From Roseiarcus sp963753135 (GTDB lineage: Bacteria > Pseudomonadota > Alphaproteobacteria > Rhizobiales > Beijerinckiaceae), in the NCBI GenBank assembly GCA_963753135.1, contig CAVWBA010000016.1:1-64000 (forward strand): 64,000 bases of DNA, read 5' to 3'. The first letter of the stretch is position 1; every line of letters starts with the position of its first letter. The position numbers were made by a program, and so were the translations under genes. Below are positions 18,030 to 26,615 of the stretch, in pieces. The notes below the pieces were generated by a model. That model made no database searches. It was not told where the DNA came from and saw only the letters and a program-made list of their open reading frames with translations.

Positions 18030-18475
18030 GCAAGCCGCCGTCGCGAACCTGCTCGCGCGACTTTCCCGGCACGGTCGAGGCCGCCTCGGAGGCCGAGATC
18101 TGGGTTGCGCGCCAGGCGAGCGCGCTGGGTCTCGGCCAGGAGGCGGAGTTCGCAATCGGTCTCTGCCTCGAGGAGGTGTTCCTCAACGCGGTCAAACACG
18201 GCCACGCCAATCGCGCCACCATCTCCATGTGCGCTGAGCCCGACGGGGTCACCGTCGAGTTCGCCGACGACGGCGCGCCCTTCGATCCGACTCTCGCCCC
18301 GGCCAAGCGGATCAGCGGCCCGACGCAGGATTTCGACATCGGCGGCTACGGCACTGGGCTCATGCAGAAATTTTCCCGGCGCATGAGCTACAGCCGCTTT
18401 GAAGGCATGAACCGCCTCGTGCTAGAATTCGACGCCCGACGCAACGCCGGTCCGGATTCGTTGAGCGCGCCATGA
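18026..18475 (+). CDS. Anti-sigma-factor-like HATPase (serine kinase type)
   Basis: A 149-residue protein with a single HATPase_c_2 domain of the RsbW/SpoIIAB type. The N box reads CLEEVFLNAVKHGH and the G1 box DDGAPFDPT, followed by a glycine-rich lid GGYGTGLMQKF. Such kinases phosphorylate the STAS antagonist and bind a sigma factor or another target. The neighbouring STAS protein and PP2C-type phosphatase make a complete switch; no sigma factor is encoded nearby, so the output target is elsewhere. Confidence 0.87.
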   Translation: MSKPPSRTCSRDFPGTVEAASEAEIWVARQASALGLGQEAEFAIGLCLEEVFLNAVKHGHANRATISMCAEPDGVTVEFADDGAPFDPTLAPAKRISGPTQDFDIGGYGTGLMQKFSRRMSYSRFEGMNRLVLEFDARRNAGPDSLSAP

Positions 18476-18479
18476 TGAC

Positions 18480-19784
18480 ATGAAAGATTCTCCGGAGCTG
18501 CGCGCCGCCATTCGGGCGGCGAGCGCCTTCCGTCAGCTCTCCGACAAAAACCTCGCGATACTAATCGAAGCGGCCGAACTCGAGACTTTCGATCCTGACG
18601 CTGCCCTCATGGTGCAAGGCGATCCCAGCGATTTCGCCATGCTGATCCTTGAGGGAGAGGTGACGGTCAGCGCCGACAGCGCTCGCGGCGCCATTCCCAT
18701 TTCGACTCTTCACGCTCCCTCGCTGGTCGGCGAACTGGGAGCGCTCGCCCAATTGCCGCGCAGCGCCACGGCGCGCGCCTGCACGCCTGTCACTGCTCTG
18801 CGCTTCGGACGCGAGACGCTGGTCGAGGTCGCGCAGGCGACGCCGTCCTTGCTCATCGACGTGATCGGCCGCATGGGCGACCGCATGCGCAAGTTCAACG
18901 GCGCGATCAGCCTCTACACGGAGGCGCTCGACGCGCTTGAGCATCACAAGCTCGATCCCGCGCTGCTCGAGGAGTTGCGCAATCCGATTCCCGATCTCGC
19001 GGATTTCGGCCGGACCTTCGGCCGCATGGCCGAGCAGATCATTCTGCGCCGTCAGCGCGACGACGAGATGGCGAGCGCGGCCGTCATTCAGCGCGCGCTC
19101 CTGCCCCGGGTGAAGGAGTTCGCCGATGAATCCGCCCTTGACGTGTGGGCGGCCATGACTCCGGCGCGCGACGTCGGCGGCGATTTCTTCGATCTCGTGC
19201 CGCTCGCCGACGGGCGCGTCGCTCTCGGCATCGGCGACGTCTGCGGCAAAGGCGTCCCTGCGGCTTTGTTCATGGGCATCACCAAGACCCTCATCCGCAT
19301 CAACCTGCGCGAAAACCCCGACCTCAAGGGAGCGATCATCAAGGCGAACGCCTTTCTCGCCGACAACAATGCGGGGCAATTGTTCGCGACCGCTTTATAC
19401 GCCGCCTACGATCCGCGCTCGGGCGCGCTCGAATATTGCAACTGCGGCCATCTTCCCGGGCTCATCCGCAAGCCCGGCGGCGCCGTCGAGATGCTGCCGG
19501 TCGGCGGCTTGCCGGTCGGCCTGTTTGAGCCCATGAAAGTGACGGTGCACAACGCCCAACTCCGGCCGGGCGACCTTTTCTTCCTCTACACCGACGGCGT
19601 CACCGAAGCCGAGGACCCGGGCGCGGTCCAGTTCGGCGAGGAGCGGCTTGCCGATCTCTTGGCAAAAAAGGGCCATGGCGCGCGCGCGTCCCAGTGGATT
19701 GCCCGCGTCGAGGCGGCGGTGGGGGAGTTTGCCCGCGGACGGTCCCAGCTGGACGACATCACCTGTCTCGCTCTGAGGCGGTGA
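18480..19784 (+). CDS. SpoIIE-family PP2C phosphatase with N-terminal cyclic-nucleotide-binding domain
   Basis: A 434-residue protein. Residues about 10-130 form a cNMP-binding-like beta roll (FRQLSDKNLAILIEAAELE, then GELGALAQLPRSATARA). A linker helix follows, then the phosphatase: AAVIQRALLPR, ARDVGGDFFDLVPL and GIGDVCGKGVPAALFMGI carry the metal-binding aspartates, with FLYTDGVTEAEDP and LDDITCLALR at the end. It would dephosphorylate the STAS protein encoded two genes upstream, in response to a small ligand or other signal. It starts four bases after the kinase stop. Confidence 0.9.
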   Translation: MKDSPELRAAIRAASAFRQLSDKNLAILIEAAELETFDPDAALMVQGDPSDFAMLILEGEVTVSADSARGAIPISTLHAPSLVGELGALAQLPRSATARACTPVTALRFGRETLVEVAQATPSLLIDVIGRMGDRMRKFNGAISLYTEALDALEHHKLDPALLEELRNPIPDLADFGRTFGRMAEQIILRRQRDDEMASAAVIQRALLPRVKEFADESALDVWAAMTPARDVGGDFFDLVPLADGRVALGIGDVCGKGVPAALFMGITKTLIRINLRENPDLKGAIIKANAFLADNNAGQLFATALYAAYDPRSGALEYCNCGHLPGLIRKPGGAVEMLPVGGLPVGLFEPMKVTVHNAQLRPGDLFFLYTDGVTEAEDPGAVQFGEERLADLLAKKGHGARASQWIARVEAAVGEFARGRSQLDDITCLALRR

Positions 19785-19830
19785 GGCGCGCTGTCCCCTG
19801 ACGGCTTTCCATGATCTGAAGGAAGAAATC

Positions 19831-20769
19831 ATGCGCGCAGTTGGACTCTTCGCTCACGGCGGTCCTGAAGTTCTTCAGGTCGTCGAATTGCCCGAGGTTC
19901 ACGCCGGCCCGGGGCAGGTGCGGCTCCGCGTCCATGCAGCGACGGTCAACCCGACCGACGTCGGCGTCCGCAACGGCTCGCGCGCCGAACAGCAGAAGGC
20001 CGATACGCCGCCCTACGTGCCGGGCATGGAGGCGGCGGGGATCATCGACGAGGTTGGCAGCGGCGTTTCCGACAGGCTCAAGCTCGGCGACGCCGTGATG
20101 GCGATCGTGGTCCCGAAAGGCAGCCATGGCGCCTATCGCGAGCAAATCGTGCTCGACGCCCGATCGGTGGTGCGCGCGCCTGCCGGAAAGACCCACGTCG
20201 AGGCCGCGACCTTGCCGATGAACGGACTGACGGCGCGCCTGTCGCTTGATCTGCTCAAGCTGTCTCCCGGAGAGGTCATCGCCGTGACCGGCGCGGCGGG
20301 CGCCTATGGTGGCTACGTCATCCAGCTCGCCAAGACCGAGGGGCTTACGGTCATTGCCGACGCGTCCGAGAAAGACGAAAAGCGGGTCGCGTCGCTCGGC
20401 GCCGACATCGTCGTTCGAAGGGGCGATGATGTCGCGTCGCGGTTTCGCGAACACTTTCCCCAAGGCGTCGATGGGCTCGCGGACGGAGCCGTGCTCAACG
20501 AGCTTGTCATCCCCGCCGTCCGCGACGGCGGCGCCTTCACCGCCGTCCGCGGTTTCCAGGGCGTGCCCCAGCGGGGCATCCGCTTCACCACAACCTTCGT
20601 GCGCTCCTATGCCCAGGAGTGGGAGAAGCTCGACCGGCTGCGCCAACTGGTCGCGGCCGGCAAACTCACGCTTCGCGTGGCGGACGTCTATCCCCCGGAA
20701 AGGGCGGGCGACGCCCATCGCCGGCTGGAGGCTGGCGGCACGAGAGGACGGCTGGTCATTCAATTCTGA
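19831..20769 (+). CDS. NADP-dependent quinone-oxidoreductase-like protein (MDR family)
   Basis: A 312-residue medium-chain dehydrogenase/reductase. It shows the N-terminal GroES-like fold (LRVHAATVNPTDVGVRNG), the YVPGMEAAGIIDEVGSGVS motif and the Rossmann glycine motif AVTGAAGAYGGYVIQLAK near residue 152. The structural and catalytic zinc cysteines of alcohol dehydrogenases are absent, which places it with the zeta-crystallin/quinone-reductase branch. GGAAG precedes the ATG. It follows the phosphatase gene by 46 bases on the same strand and could be cotranscribed. Confidence 0.87.
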   Translation: MRAVGLFAHGGPEVLQVVELPEVHAGPGQVRLRVHAATVNPTDVGVRNGSRAEQQKADTPPYVPGMEAAGIIDEVGSGVSDRLKLGDAVMAIVVPKGSHGAYREQIVLDARSVVRAPAGKTHVEAATLPMNGLTARLSLDLLKLSPGEVIAVTGAAGAYGGYVIQLAKTEGLTVIADASEKDEKRVASLGADIVVRRGDDVASRFREHFPQGVDGLADGAVLNELVIPAVRDGGAFTAVRGFQGVPQRGIRFTTTFVRSYAQEWEKLDRLRQLVAAGKLTLRVADVYPPERAGDAHRRLEAGGTRGRLVIQF

Positions 20770-20790
20770 CGAGGAAGCGTCCGCCCCGCT

Positions 20791-20898
20791 GTCATTCCCG
20801 ACAGACCGGAGGTCTGACCGGGAATCCAGTCGTCCGAGAGGATCTGGGCGGGCGCCCCTAGATTCCCGATCGGCCATTTTGCGGCCGTCGGGAATGAC
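20791..20898. repeat. Palindromic repeat element (GTCATTCCCGAC ... GTCGGGAATGAC)
   Basis: A 108-bp intergenic element bounded by exactly complementary 12-base ends. Inside are further inverted parts (GACCGGAGGTC; CGGCC pairs). It lies 22 bases after the oxidoreductase stop. Elements with these end sequences are common dispersed repeats in alphaproteobacterial genomes; it may also act as a transcription end. Confidence 0.75.
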
Positions 20899-21148
20899 AA
20901 GGGAGCGTCTCCGCTGACTGATCGATGGGCTCGACCGGCCGCCGTTACCCTTGACACAAAGATTTTTCGACAATTACTTTCAGAAAATCAAAATCTAATG
21001 TAAGATGTGTTTTAGCCACCGAAGCGGGTTGTCCACAAACGGCCACCCGGTGGATCATCGAGCCATGCAATGGAAGCATAGGGATGGGCTATAAAGCGGA
21101 GGTTTGTGCGAAGGGTGGCAGGCGCGGAATTTTCCTGTTTTGTATCGT
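20899..21148. other. AT-richer intergenic stretch, no gene seen
   Basis: Between the palindromic element and the iteron-like repeat no coding frame stands out. A TTGACA hexamer occurs at 20951-20956, but no convincing -10 partner with right spacing was found. Confidence 0.3.
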
Positions 21149-21258
21149 GCGTAACCCATTGAAAAGTCCCCGAATTCGGAAAAATAAACGCTAGGTAACG
21201 CGAGCAAGTTTACTAACCCTTATGCTCGTTAAGGCTATGTTCATGCTCATTAGAGCTT
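21149..21258 (+). repeat. Dispersed hairpin/iteron-like repeat, copy 1
   Basis: The copy starts GCGTAACCCATTGAAAAGTC, continues through a GAATTCGG box and AAAATAAACGCTAG, then a degenerate series of units (TTTACTAACC, CTCGTTAAGG, CTCATTAGAG). The first 45 bases match the other two copies at about 37.03 and 50.24 kb almost exactly; the unit part is more diverged. It sits just before the small gene at 21304. Confidence 0.8.
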
Positions 21259-21303
21259 TTTTGCTTGCGATGGGTCGGCTGCTAAAGGAATTGCAGCCAT
21301 GAC

Positions 21304-21531
21304 ATGGAGGAATGGGTGGACGATCTAGGAGGCATGCGTGATCGTAACGACGACGAGGAACGGGCGGACCATTTCCACGCCGGCAACCTGGATCGCATCA
21401 AGGACGCGCCGCCCAACGCATGGGCGACGGTCCATTGTCGTGACGAGATGACGATGAGCGAACTGGCGCGCCGCGGCTTTCACCTGGTCGACATGAGCGG
21501 CGAGGTCTGGACGATGCGCCGCGGCGGGTAG
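21304..21531 (+). CDS. Small acidic hypothetical protein
   Basis: A 75-residue protein rich in Asp, Glu and His, with the C-terminal segment TMSELARRGFHLVDMSGEVWTMRR. No membrane segment or signal peptide is seen. I do not recognise a family. Its start is just downstream of repeat copy 1, and the codon bias (GC at third positions) is like that of neighbouring genes, which supports a real gene. Confidence 0.45.
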   Translation: MEEWVDDLGGMRDRNDDEERADHFHAGNLDRIKDAPPNAWATVHCRDEMTMSELARRGFHLVDMSGEVWTMRRGG

Positions 21532-21720
21532 AGCGACTCGCCGGGCAGGCTGGTCAGGGCAGTGACTCGCTAATCGCGCCGCAACCCATTGGAATCACGA
21601 GAAACGGACTCGCTAATCCTGTAGACCGCGATCGTTGATCGCGTCGGCCGCGCTCGGCGAGCGCGGCTACAGAACCGCGTCCGGCGGCCTTACCGAGCGC
21701 GGCTATAAGCTCCGTGAGCT

Positions 21721-24235
21721 TTAGTCCTCGCTCAGATCCTCGAACGCGCCCTTGTCGACGCCATTGCCGATCAGGATCTCGCGCTTGCCCGAATGGTTGG
21801 GGGCGCTGACCACGCCTTCCTTCTCCATCCGCTCGACCAGCGAGGCGGCCTTGTTGTAGCCGACCGAGAGGCGGCGCTGGATGTAGCTCGTCGAAACCTT
21901 GCGGTCGCGCAGCACGATATTGACGGCGCGATCGTAATAGTCGGCCAATTCCTCCGCGTCCATCGAGCCGGGGGAGGGCAGGGGGGCCTCGTCGTCGTCC
22001 TCGCTTGCGCCATTGTCCTCGGTGATGGCGTGCAGATATTCCGGCGCGCCCTGCTTCTTGAGATGGGCGACCACCTTCTCGACCTCGGTGTCCGACACGA
22101 AGGGGCCATGAACGCGGGCGATGCGTCCGCCGCCCGCCATATAGAGCATGTCGCCCTGGCCGAGCAGTTGCTCGGCGCCTTGCTCGCCGAGAATGGTGCG
22201 GCTGTCGATCTTGCTCGTCACCTGGAACGAGATGCGGGTCGGGAAATTCGCTTTGATCGTGCCGGTGATGACGTCGACCGACGGCCGCTGCGTCGCCATG
22301 ATGAGATGAATGCCTGCCGCGCGCGCCATCTGCGCAAGCCTCTGGATCGCGCCCTCGATGTCCTTGCCCGCGACCATCATGAGGTCGGCCATTTCGTCGA
22401 CGACGACGACGATATAGGGCAGTTCGTCGAGCGGGATCTCCTCGGACTCGTAGACCGCTTCGCCGGTCTCGCGGTCGAAGCCGGTCTGGACAGTGCGGGT
22501 CAGCGGCTCGCCCTTGGCGACCGCTTCGGCGACGCGGGCGTTGAAGCCGTCGATGTTGCGCACGCCGACTTTCGACATCTTCTTGTACCGCTCCTCCATC
22601 TCCCTCACCGCCCATTTCAGCGCGATGACAGCCTTCTTCGGATCGGTGACGACCGGGGTCAGGAGGTGGGGGATGCCGTCGTAGGCTGAAAGCTCGAGCA
22701 TCTTCGGGTCGACCATGATGAGCCGGCATCGCTCGGGCTTCATGCGGTAGAGGAGCGAGAGGATCATGGTGTTGATCGCGACCGACTTGCCCGAGCCGGT
22801 CGTGCCGGCGACCAGGAGGTGGGGCATGCGGGTCAAGTCCACGATCACCGGCTCGCCGCCGATCGTCTTGCCGAGCGCGATCGGCAGGCGATGGTTCGAC
22901 TGGCCGAAATCCTCGCTGGCGAGAAGCTCGCGTAAGTAAACGGTGTCGCGGCGCTGGTTCGGCAATTCGATGCCGATGGCGTTGCGGCCCTGAACCACCG
23001 CCACGCGGGCCGAGACCGCCGACATCGAGCGGGCGATGTCGTCGGCGAGCCCGATGACACGCGAGGACTTGATGCCGGGCGCCGGTTCGAGCTCGTAGAG
23101 GGCGACGACCGGACCTGGGCGCACATTGACGATCTCGCCCTTCACGCCGAAATCGTCGAGAACGCCCTCGAGCAAGCGCGCGTTCTGTTCCAGCGCGTCC
23201 TGCGAAATCTTGGCCCCGACCGATTTCTTCGGCTCCGTCAGCATCGTTATCGAGGGCATGACCCATTCGCCGCGCGGCCGGGCCGACATGTCGAACGCCG
23301 GCCGCACCGCGCTTGGGCGAGCGGAGGTCGGGGGGACGACCGGCGGCGCCACCGAAGCGAACGGCGCCAAATCCGGACCGCGAGGCGCGAGCGCGGCGGC
23401 GATGGTCGAGACGTCGTCGGCGTCCCGTGGGCTCGACCATGGCGCGAACGAGGGCCGGCGCCGGCGCAGAGCTCGGAGCCCGGCTCGCAGTCCTCGAGCC
23501 GCGAGACGCGATGCGGCGGAGCGCCGCCTTCGCTGTCAGCAAGGCGTGAATGACGGCGCCGATCGACACCATGCCGAAGCTTGGCTCATCCTCGTCGTCT
23601 TCATCCAAACGCGCGATCGCCCGGGCGCGGACCTTCGCGGCCGCATCGTCGGGGGCCTCCTCCGGGTAGCTCGGCGAGCCGCCAGCGCCGGATGCGGCGG
23701 CGAGCCCGAGAATAGCGATTGCGGCAAGGCTTGAGCCCAGCGCGATTGTCGCCCAAGGCGAGCCCGGAAGGAGGCGATGCGGCAGCGCCAGAACGGCGTC
23801 GCCGACGACCCCGCCGAGACCGGTGGGCAGCGGCCAGCTTCCGGGCGCGGGAAGGAGGGAAGCCAGCCCCGCCGTCGCGATCACTCCGGTGAAATAGAGG
23901 CCGACCTTCAAGCGCGGCCGCTCAAGCCGCCGGTTGGCGACGAGGCTCCAGCCCCAGAACGCAGGCGGCGCCAGCAGGGCCACCGAGGCAAGGCCGATGA
24001 ACTGCATCACGAGGTCGGCGGCGATCGCGCCCGGAGCGCCGAGAAGATTGTGGACGCGCTCGTTCGTCGCGTGGTTGAGACTGGGATCGCTGACCGACCA
24101 AGTCGCGAGCGCAAGGGTGAGGCTCGCCACGCCGGCGAGCGTGAAGAGGCCAGCGATTTCGGCCGCCCGCCGCTTCGGGAACTCTCGCACCGAAGCGGGC
24201 ACATGGTCGATAAATGAGAATGTCGTCGTACGCAT
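21721..24235 (-). pseudogene. ftsK: DNA translocase FtsK, single frame break in the linker
   Basis: The N-terminal part (from the ATG at 24235) has four or more membrane helices and an acidic linker; the C-terminal 549 residues, in another frame, contain the full motor: Walker A LLVAGTTGSGKSVAINT, Walker B IVVVVDEMADLMM and the DNA-binding gamma domain (YIQRRLSVGYNKAASLVERM). The frame changes inside the GC repeat at about 23453-23466, where one extra base would explain the break. Joined, the protein is about 838 residues, normal for alphaproteobacterial FtsK. FtsK segregates chromosome ends at the septum and activates XerCD at dif, and is essential or nearly so, so a sequencing indel is more likely than true loss. 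Confidence 0.88.
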
Positions 24236-24369
24236 CGCTCACTTGCCGGGTCGAAGCGGCGGCCGCCCGCCGCCCCCTTGTTGACCCTAAGTCGCGTCGA
24301 GTTAATGCGGTCCTAACCTTAACGGGCAGTAGGGGCGCGGGCTGCTCAAAACGCCCGCGACGCGCAATG

Positions 24370-24397
24370 AAAAATGGGCGCCCCGAAGGGCGCCCAA
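24370..24397 (-). terminator. Rho-independent terminator of glnK-amtB
   Basis: On the minus strand a GGGCGCC stem closed by a short TTCG-type loop is followed by TTTTT. It lies about 60 bases after the amtB stop and no gene follows directly on that strand, so it fits an operon end. Confidence 0.8.
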
Positions 24398-24455
24398 GGT
24401 CCGCGGGGAGGAACGTTCGCCCCGCGGCCGCCAAAAGCCGCCGGGCGCCGCAGAT

Positions 24456-25943
24456 TTAGTGAACGACTTCGCCGTGCAGCGCGAGATCGAGACCGTCGCG
24501 CTCCACCTCCTCGGAGACACGAAGGCCGACGGCGACGTCGACGATCTTCAGGATGATGAAGGTCACAATCCCGTCGTAGACGATGACGGTGACTACCCCC
24601 TTGATCTGGTTGATGAACTGCCCAACGTCGCCCTCGAGCAGGCCGGAGTGGCCACTGAACTCGTTGACCGCGAACACGCCGGTCAGGAGCGCGCCGATGA
24701 TTCCGCCGACCGCGTGCACCCCGAAGGCGTCCAGCGCGTCGTCATAGCCGAAGGAGTGACTTGAGGCGATGTGCGCTCCGAGGTAGCAGCCGACGCCGCA
24801 AGCGATGCCGATCACCAGCGCGCCGACCGGGCCGACGAAGCCCGAAGCCGGGGTGATGGCGACAAGGCCCGCGACTGCGCCCGAGCAGATGCCGATGACC
24901 GTCGGCTTACCGCGATGGGCCCATTCGACGAACATCCAGGTCAGCGCCGCGACTGCGGTCGCGATCTGGGTGACGGTCATCGCCATGCCGGCCTGCAGGC
25001 CCGCGGTCACCGCCGAACCGGCGTTGAAGCCGAACCAGCCGACCCACAGCAGAGCTGCGCCGATGTAGGTCAGAACCATGTTATGGCCCGGGCCCGGATC
25101 CTTGCGCTTGCCGAGCAGGAGGCACGAGACGAGTCCGGCGACGCCCGCGTTGATATGGACGACGGTTCCGCCGGCGAAATCAAGGACCTGGAACCAGCCC
25201 TGGAAATTGCCCTTGGAGTCGACGTTGGCGGCGCTCATGAAGCCGTCGGGACCCCAGACCCAATGCGCGACCGGCGCATAGACGAAGATCGCCCACAGGC
25301 CGATGAACCAGAGCATCGCCGAGAACTTCATCCGCTCGGCGAACGAGCCCGCAATGAGCGCCGGCGTGATGATCGCGAACGTCATCTGGAACATCATGTA
25401 GACGGTTTCGGGGATCGTCGGCGCAAGCGGGTTGGGAGTGTTCGCGCCGCTCGCCAGGTCATAGTGGATGCCCTGGAGAAAGACGCGCGAGAAGCCGCCT
25501 ATGAACGCGCTGCCGCCGGTGAACGCCAGGCTGTAGGTCAGGACAAAGTAGATCACCGTGACCAGCGCCGTGATGGCGAAGCTCGTCATCACGGTGTCGC
25601 CGACGTTCTTCTTGCTGACCATGCCGCCATAGAAGAGGCCGAGGCCCGGTATGGTCATCATCAGAACAAGCGCGACCGAGGTCAAAAGCCAGGCGGTGTC
25701 GCCGGAGTTGCCGGTGCACTTTTCAAGCACTGTGGCCGAGCAGCTCGGCGGCGGCGCCGGGGCAGCCGGAGCGGTTGCTGCCGGCGCAGCTGGGGCAGCC
25801 GGAGCGGTTGCTGCAGGCGCTGGCGCGGCGGCGGGAGCGTTGTTGTTCTGCGCTCTAGCGCCGGGCTCGGCAAGGCCGATGAACATGGCCGCCGCCAGCG
25901 CTAGCGCGGGGGCGAGGCCAGTCAATAAACGTGTCAGTTTCAT
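24456..25943 (-). CDS. amtB: Ammonium transporter AmtB
   Basis: A 495-residue inner-membrane protein of the Amt/Rh family. After a signal-like N-terminus and a low-complexity Ala/Pro stretch (about residues 31-68) come the eleven helices, with the conserved DTAWLLTSVALVLMMTIPGL start, FAGGTVVHINAGVAGLV (gate and pore His region), and AFGVHAVGG with the second pore histidine. The start is the ATG at 25943 behind GGAG. AmtB conducts ammonium/ammonia and is blocked by GlnK under nitrogen excess. It lies 41 bases downstream of glnK, in one transcript. The Ala/Pro-rich insert before the first core helix is unusual in length. Confidence 0.93.
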   Translation of the reverse strand: MKLTRLLTGLAPALALAAAMFIGLAEPGARAQNNNAPAAAPAPAATAPAAPAAPAATAPAAPAPPPSCSATVLEKCTGNSGDTAWLLTSVALVLMMTIPGLGLFYGGMVSKKNVGDTVMTSFAITALVTVIYFVLTYSLAFTGGSAFIGGFSRVFLQGIHYDLASGANTPNPLAPTIPETVYMMFQMTFAIITPALIAGSFAERMKFSAMLWFIGLWAIFVYAPVAHWVWGPDGFMSAANVDSKGNFQGWFQVLDFAGGTVVHINAGVAGLVSCLLLGKRKDPGPGHNMVLTYIGAALLWVGWFGFNAGSAVTAGLQAGMAMTVTQIATAVAALTWMFVEWAHRGKPTVIGICSGAVAGLVAITPASGFVGPVGALVIGIACGVGCYLGAHIASSHSFGYDDALDAFGVHAVGGIIGALLTGVFAVNEFSGHSGLLEGDVGQFINQIKGVVTVIVYDGIVTFIILKIVDVAVGLRVSEEVERDGLDLALHGEVVH

Positions 25944-25984
25944 GGTCAGGAACTCCGAATCTGGAAAGGGGGAAGCGGTGGCGC

Positions 25985-26323
25985 TTAAAGCGCGTCCTTG
26001 TCCGTCTCGCCCGTGCGGATCCTGACCGCCGAGTCGAGGCTGTAGACGAAAATCTTGCCGTCGCCGATCTGGCCCGTGCGTGCAGCGGCGACGATCGCTT
26101 CGACGACCTTGTCGGCGACGTCGGCGCTGACCGCGACCTCGATTTTCAGCTTCGGCAGAAAGCTTACGGCGTATTCGGCGCCACGATAGATCTCGGTATG
26201 CCCCTTCTGCCGCCCGTAACCCTTGACCTCCGTAACCGTCAGACCGTGCACTCCGATGGCGGTGAGCGCATCGCGCACCTCCTCCAGCTTGAACGGCTTT
26301 ATGATCGCCATTACGATTTTCAT
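25985..26323 (-). CDS. glnK: Nitrogen regulatory protein P-II
   Basis: A 112-residue P-II protein of normal length. Tyr51 in RGAEYAVSF is the uridylylation site in the T loop; other family motifs are AIIKPFKLEEVRDAL, VTEVKGYGRQKGHTE and ARTGQIGDGKIFV. It binds ATP/ADP and 2-oxoglutarate and controls the ammonium channel encoded next. A sigma-54 promoter lies 95 bases upstream, so expression under nitrogen limitation through NtrC is expected. Confidence 0.95.
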   Translation of the reverse strand: MKIVMAIIKPFKLEEVRDALTAIGVHGLTVTEVKGYGRQKGHTEIYRGAEYAVSFLPKLKIEVAVSADVADKVVEAIVAAARTGQIGDGKIFVYSLDSAVRIRTGETDKDAL

Positions 26324-26417
26324 AAGCTCGCCCCATGGTGCGCCGCGGCGGTACTGAAACCGTACCGCTTTCGTGCGGTGAAATCGGAACGCGAGCGCGT
26401 CCCGCCCACGGTGGCCT

Positions 26418-26433
26418 TACAAGGCGCGTGCCA
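26418..26433 (-). promoter_or_regulatory. Sigma-54 promoter of glnK-amtB
   Basis: The minus strand reads TGGCACGCGCCTTGTA, matching the -24/-12 consensus TGGCACG-N4-TTGC(A/T) with one mismatch (T for C in the -12 box). Location about 95 bases before glnK is right for an NtrC/RpoN-controlled operon. Confidence 0.85.
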
Positions 26434-26615
26434 TGATTTGGCCACGGGTCTAACAACCTGAAAAGCAACTGATATTTGGCGCTTGGAGAACTAGCTAAAG
26501 TCCGCCGCCTGGCTCGCGTGCGCGTCTGATCAGAAAATAGGCGCCTAAGATCTAATCAAGCCCAAACAGACTGAAGAGCCGCAAGATCCCTGCTTAAGGA
26601 ATTTCAAACATGGGG

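Noticed and set aside
21587..21720. GC-rich inverted stretches after ftsK as a terminator
   Set aside because: Some GAGCGCGGCTA-type repeats are seen, but no stable stem directly followed by a T-run on the minus strand.
24771..25904. 377-residue plus-strand open frame
   Set aside because: Antisense to amtB; Asp/Arg/His-rich like other shadows of membrane proteins.
24456..26468. Single 670-residue frame covering amtB and glnK
   Set aside because: Only the part from 25943 is AmtB; the upstream part is a frame-shifted reading of glnK, which has its own full frame and start.
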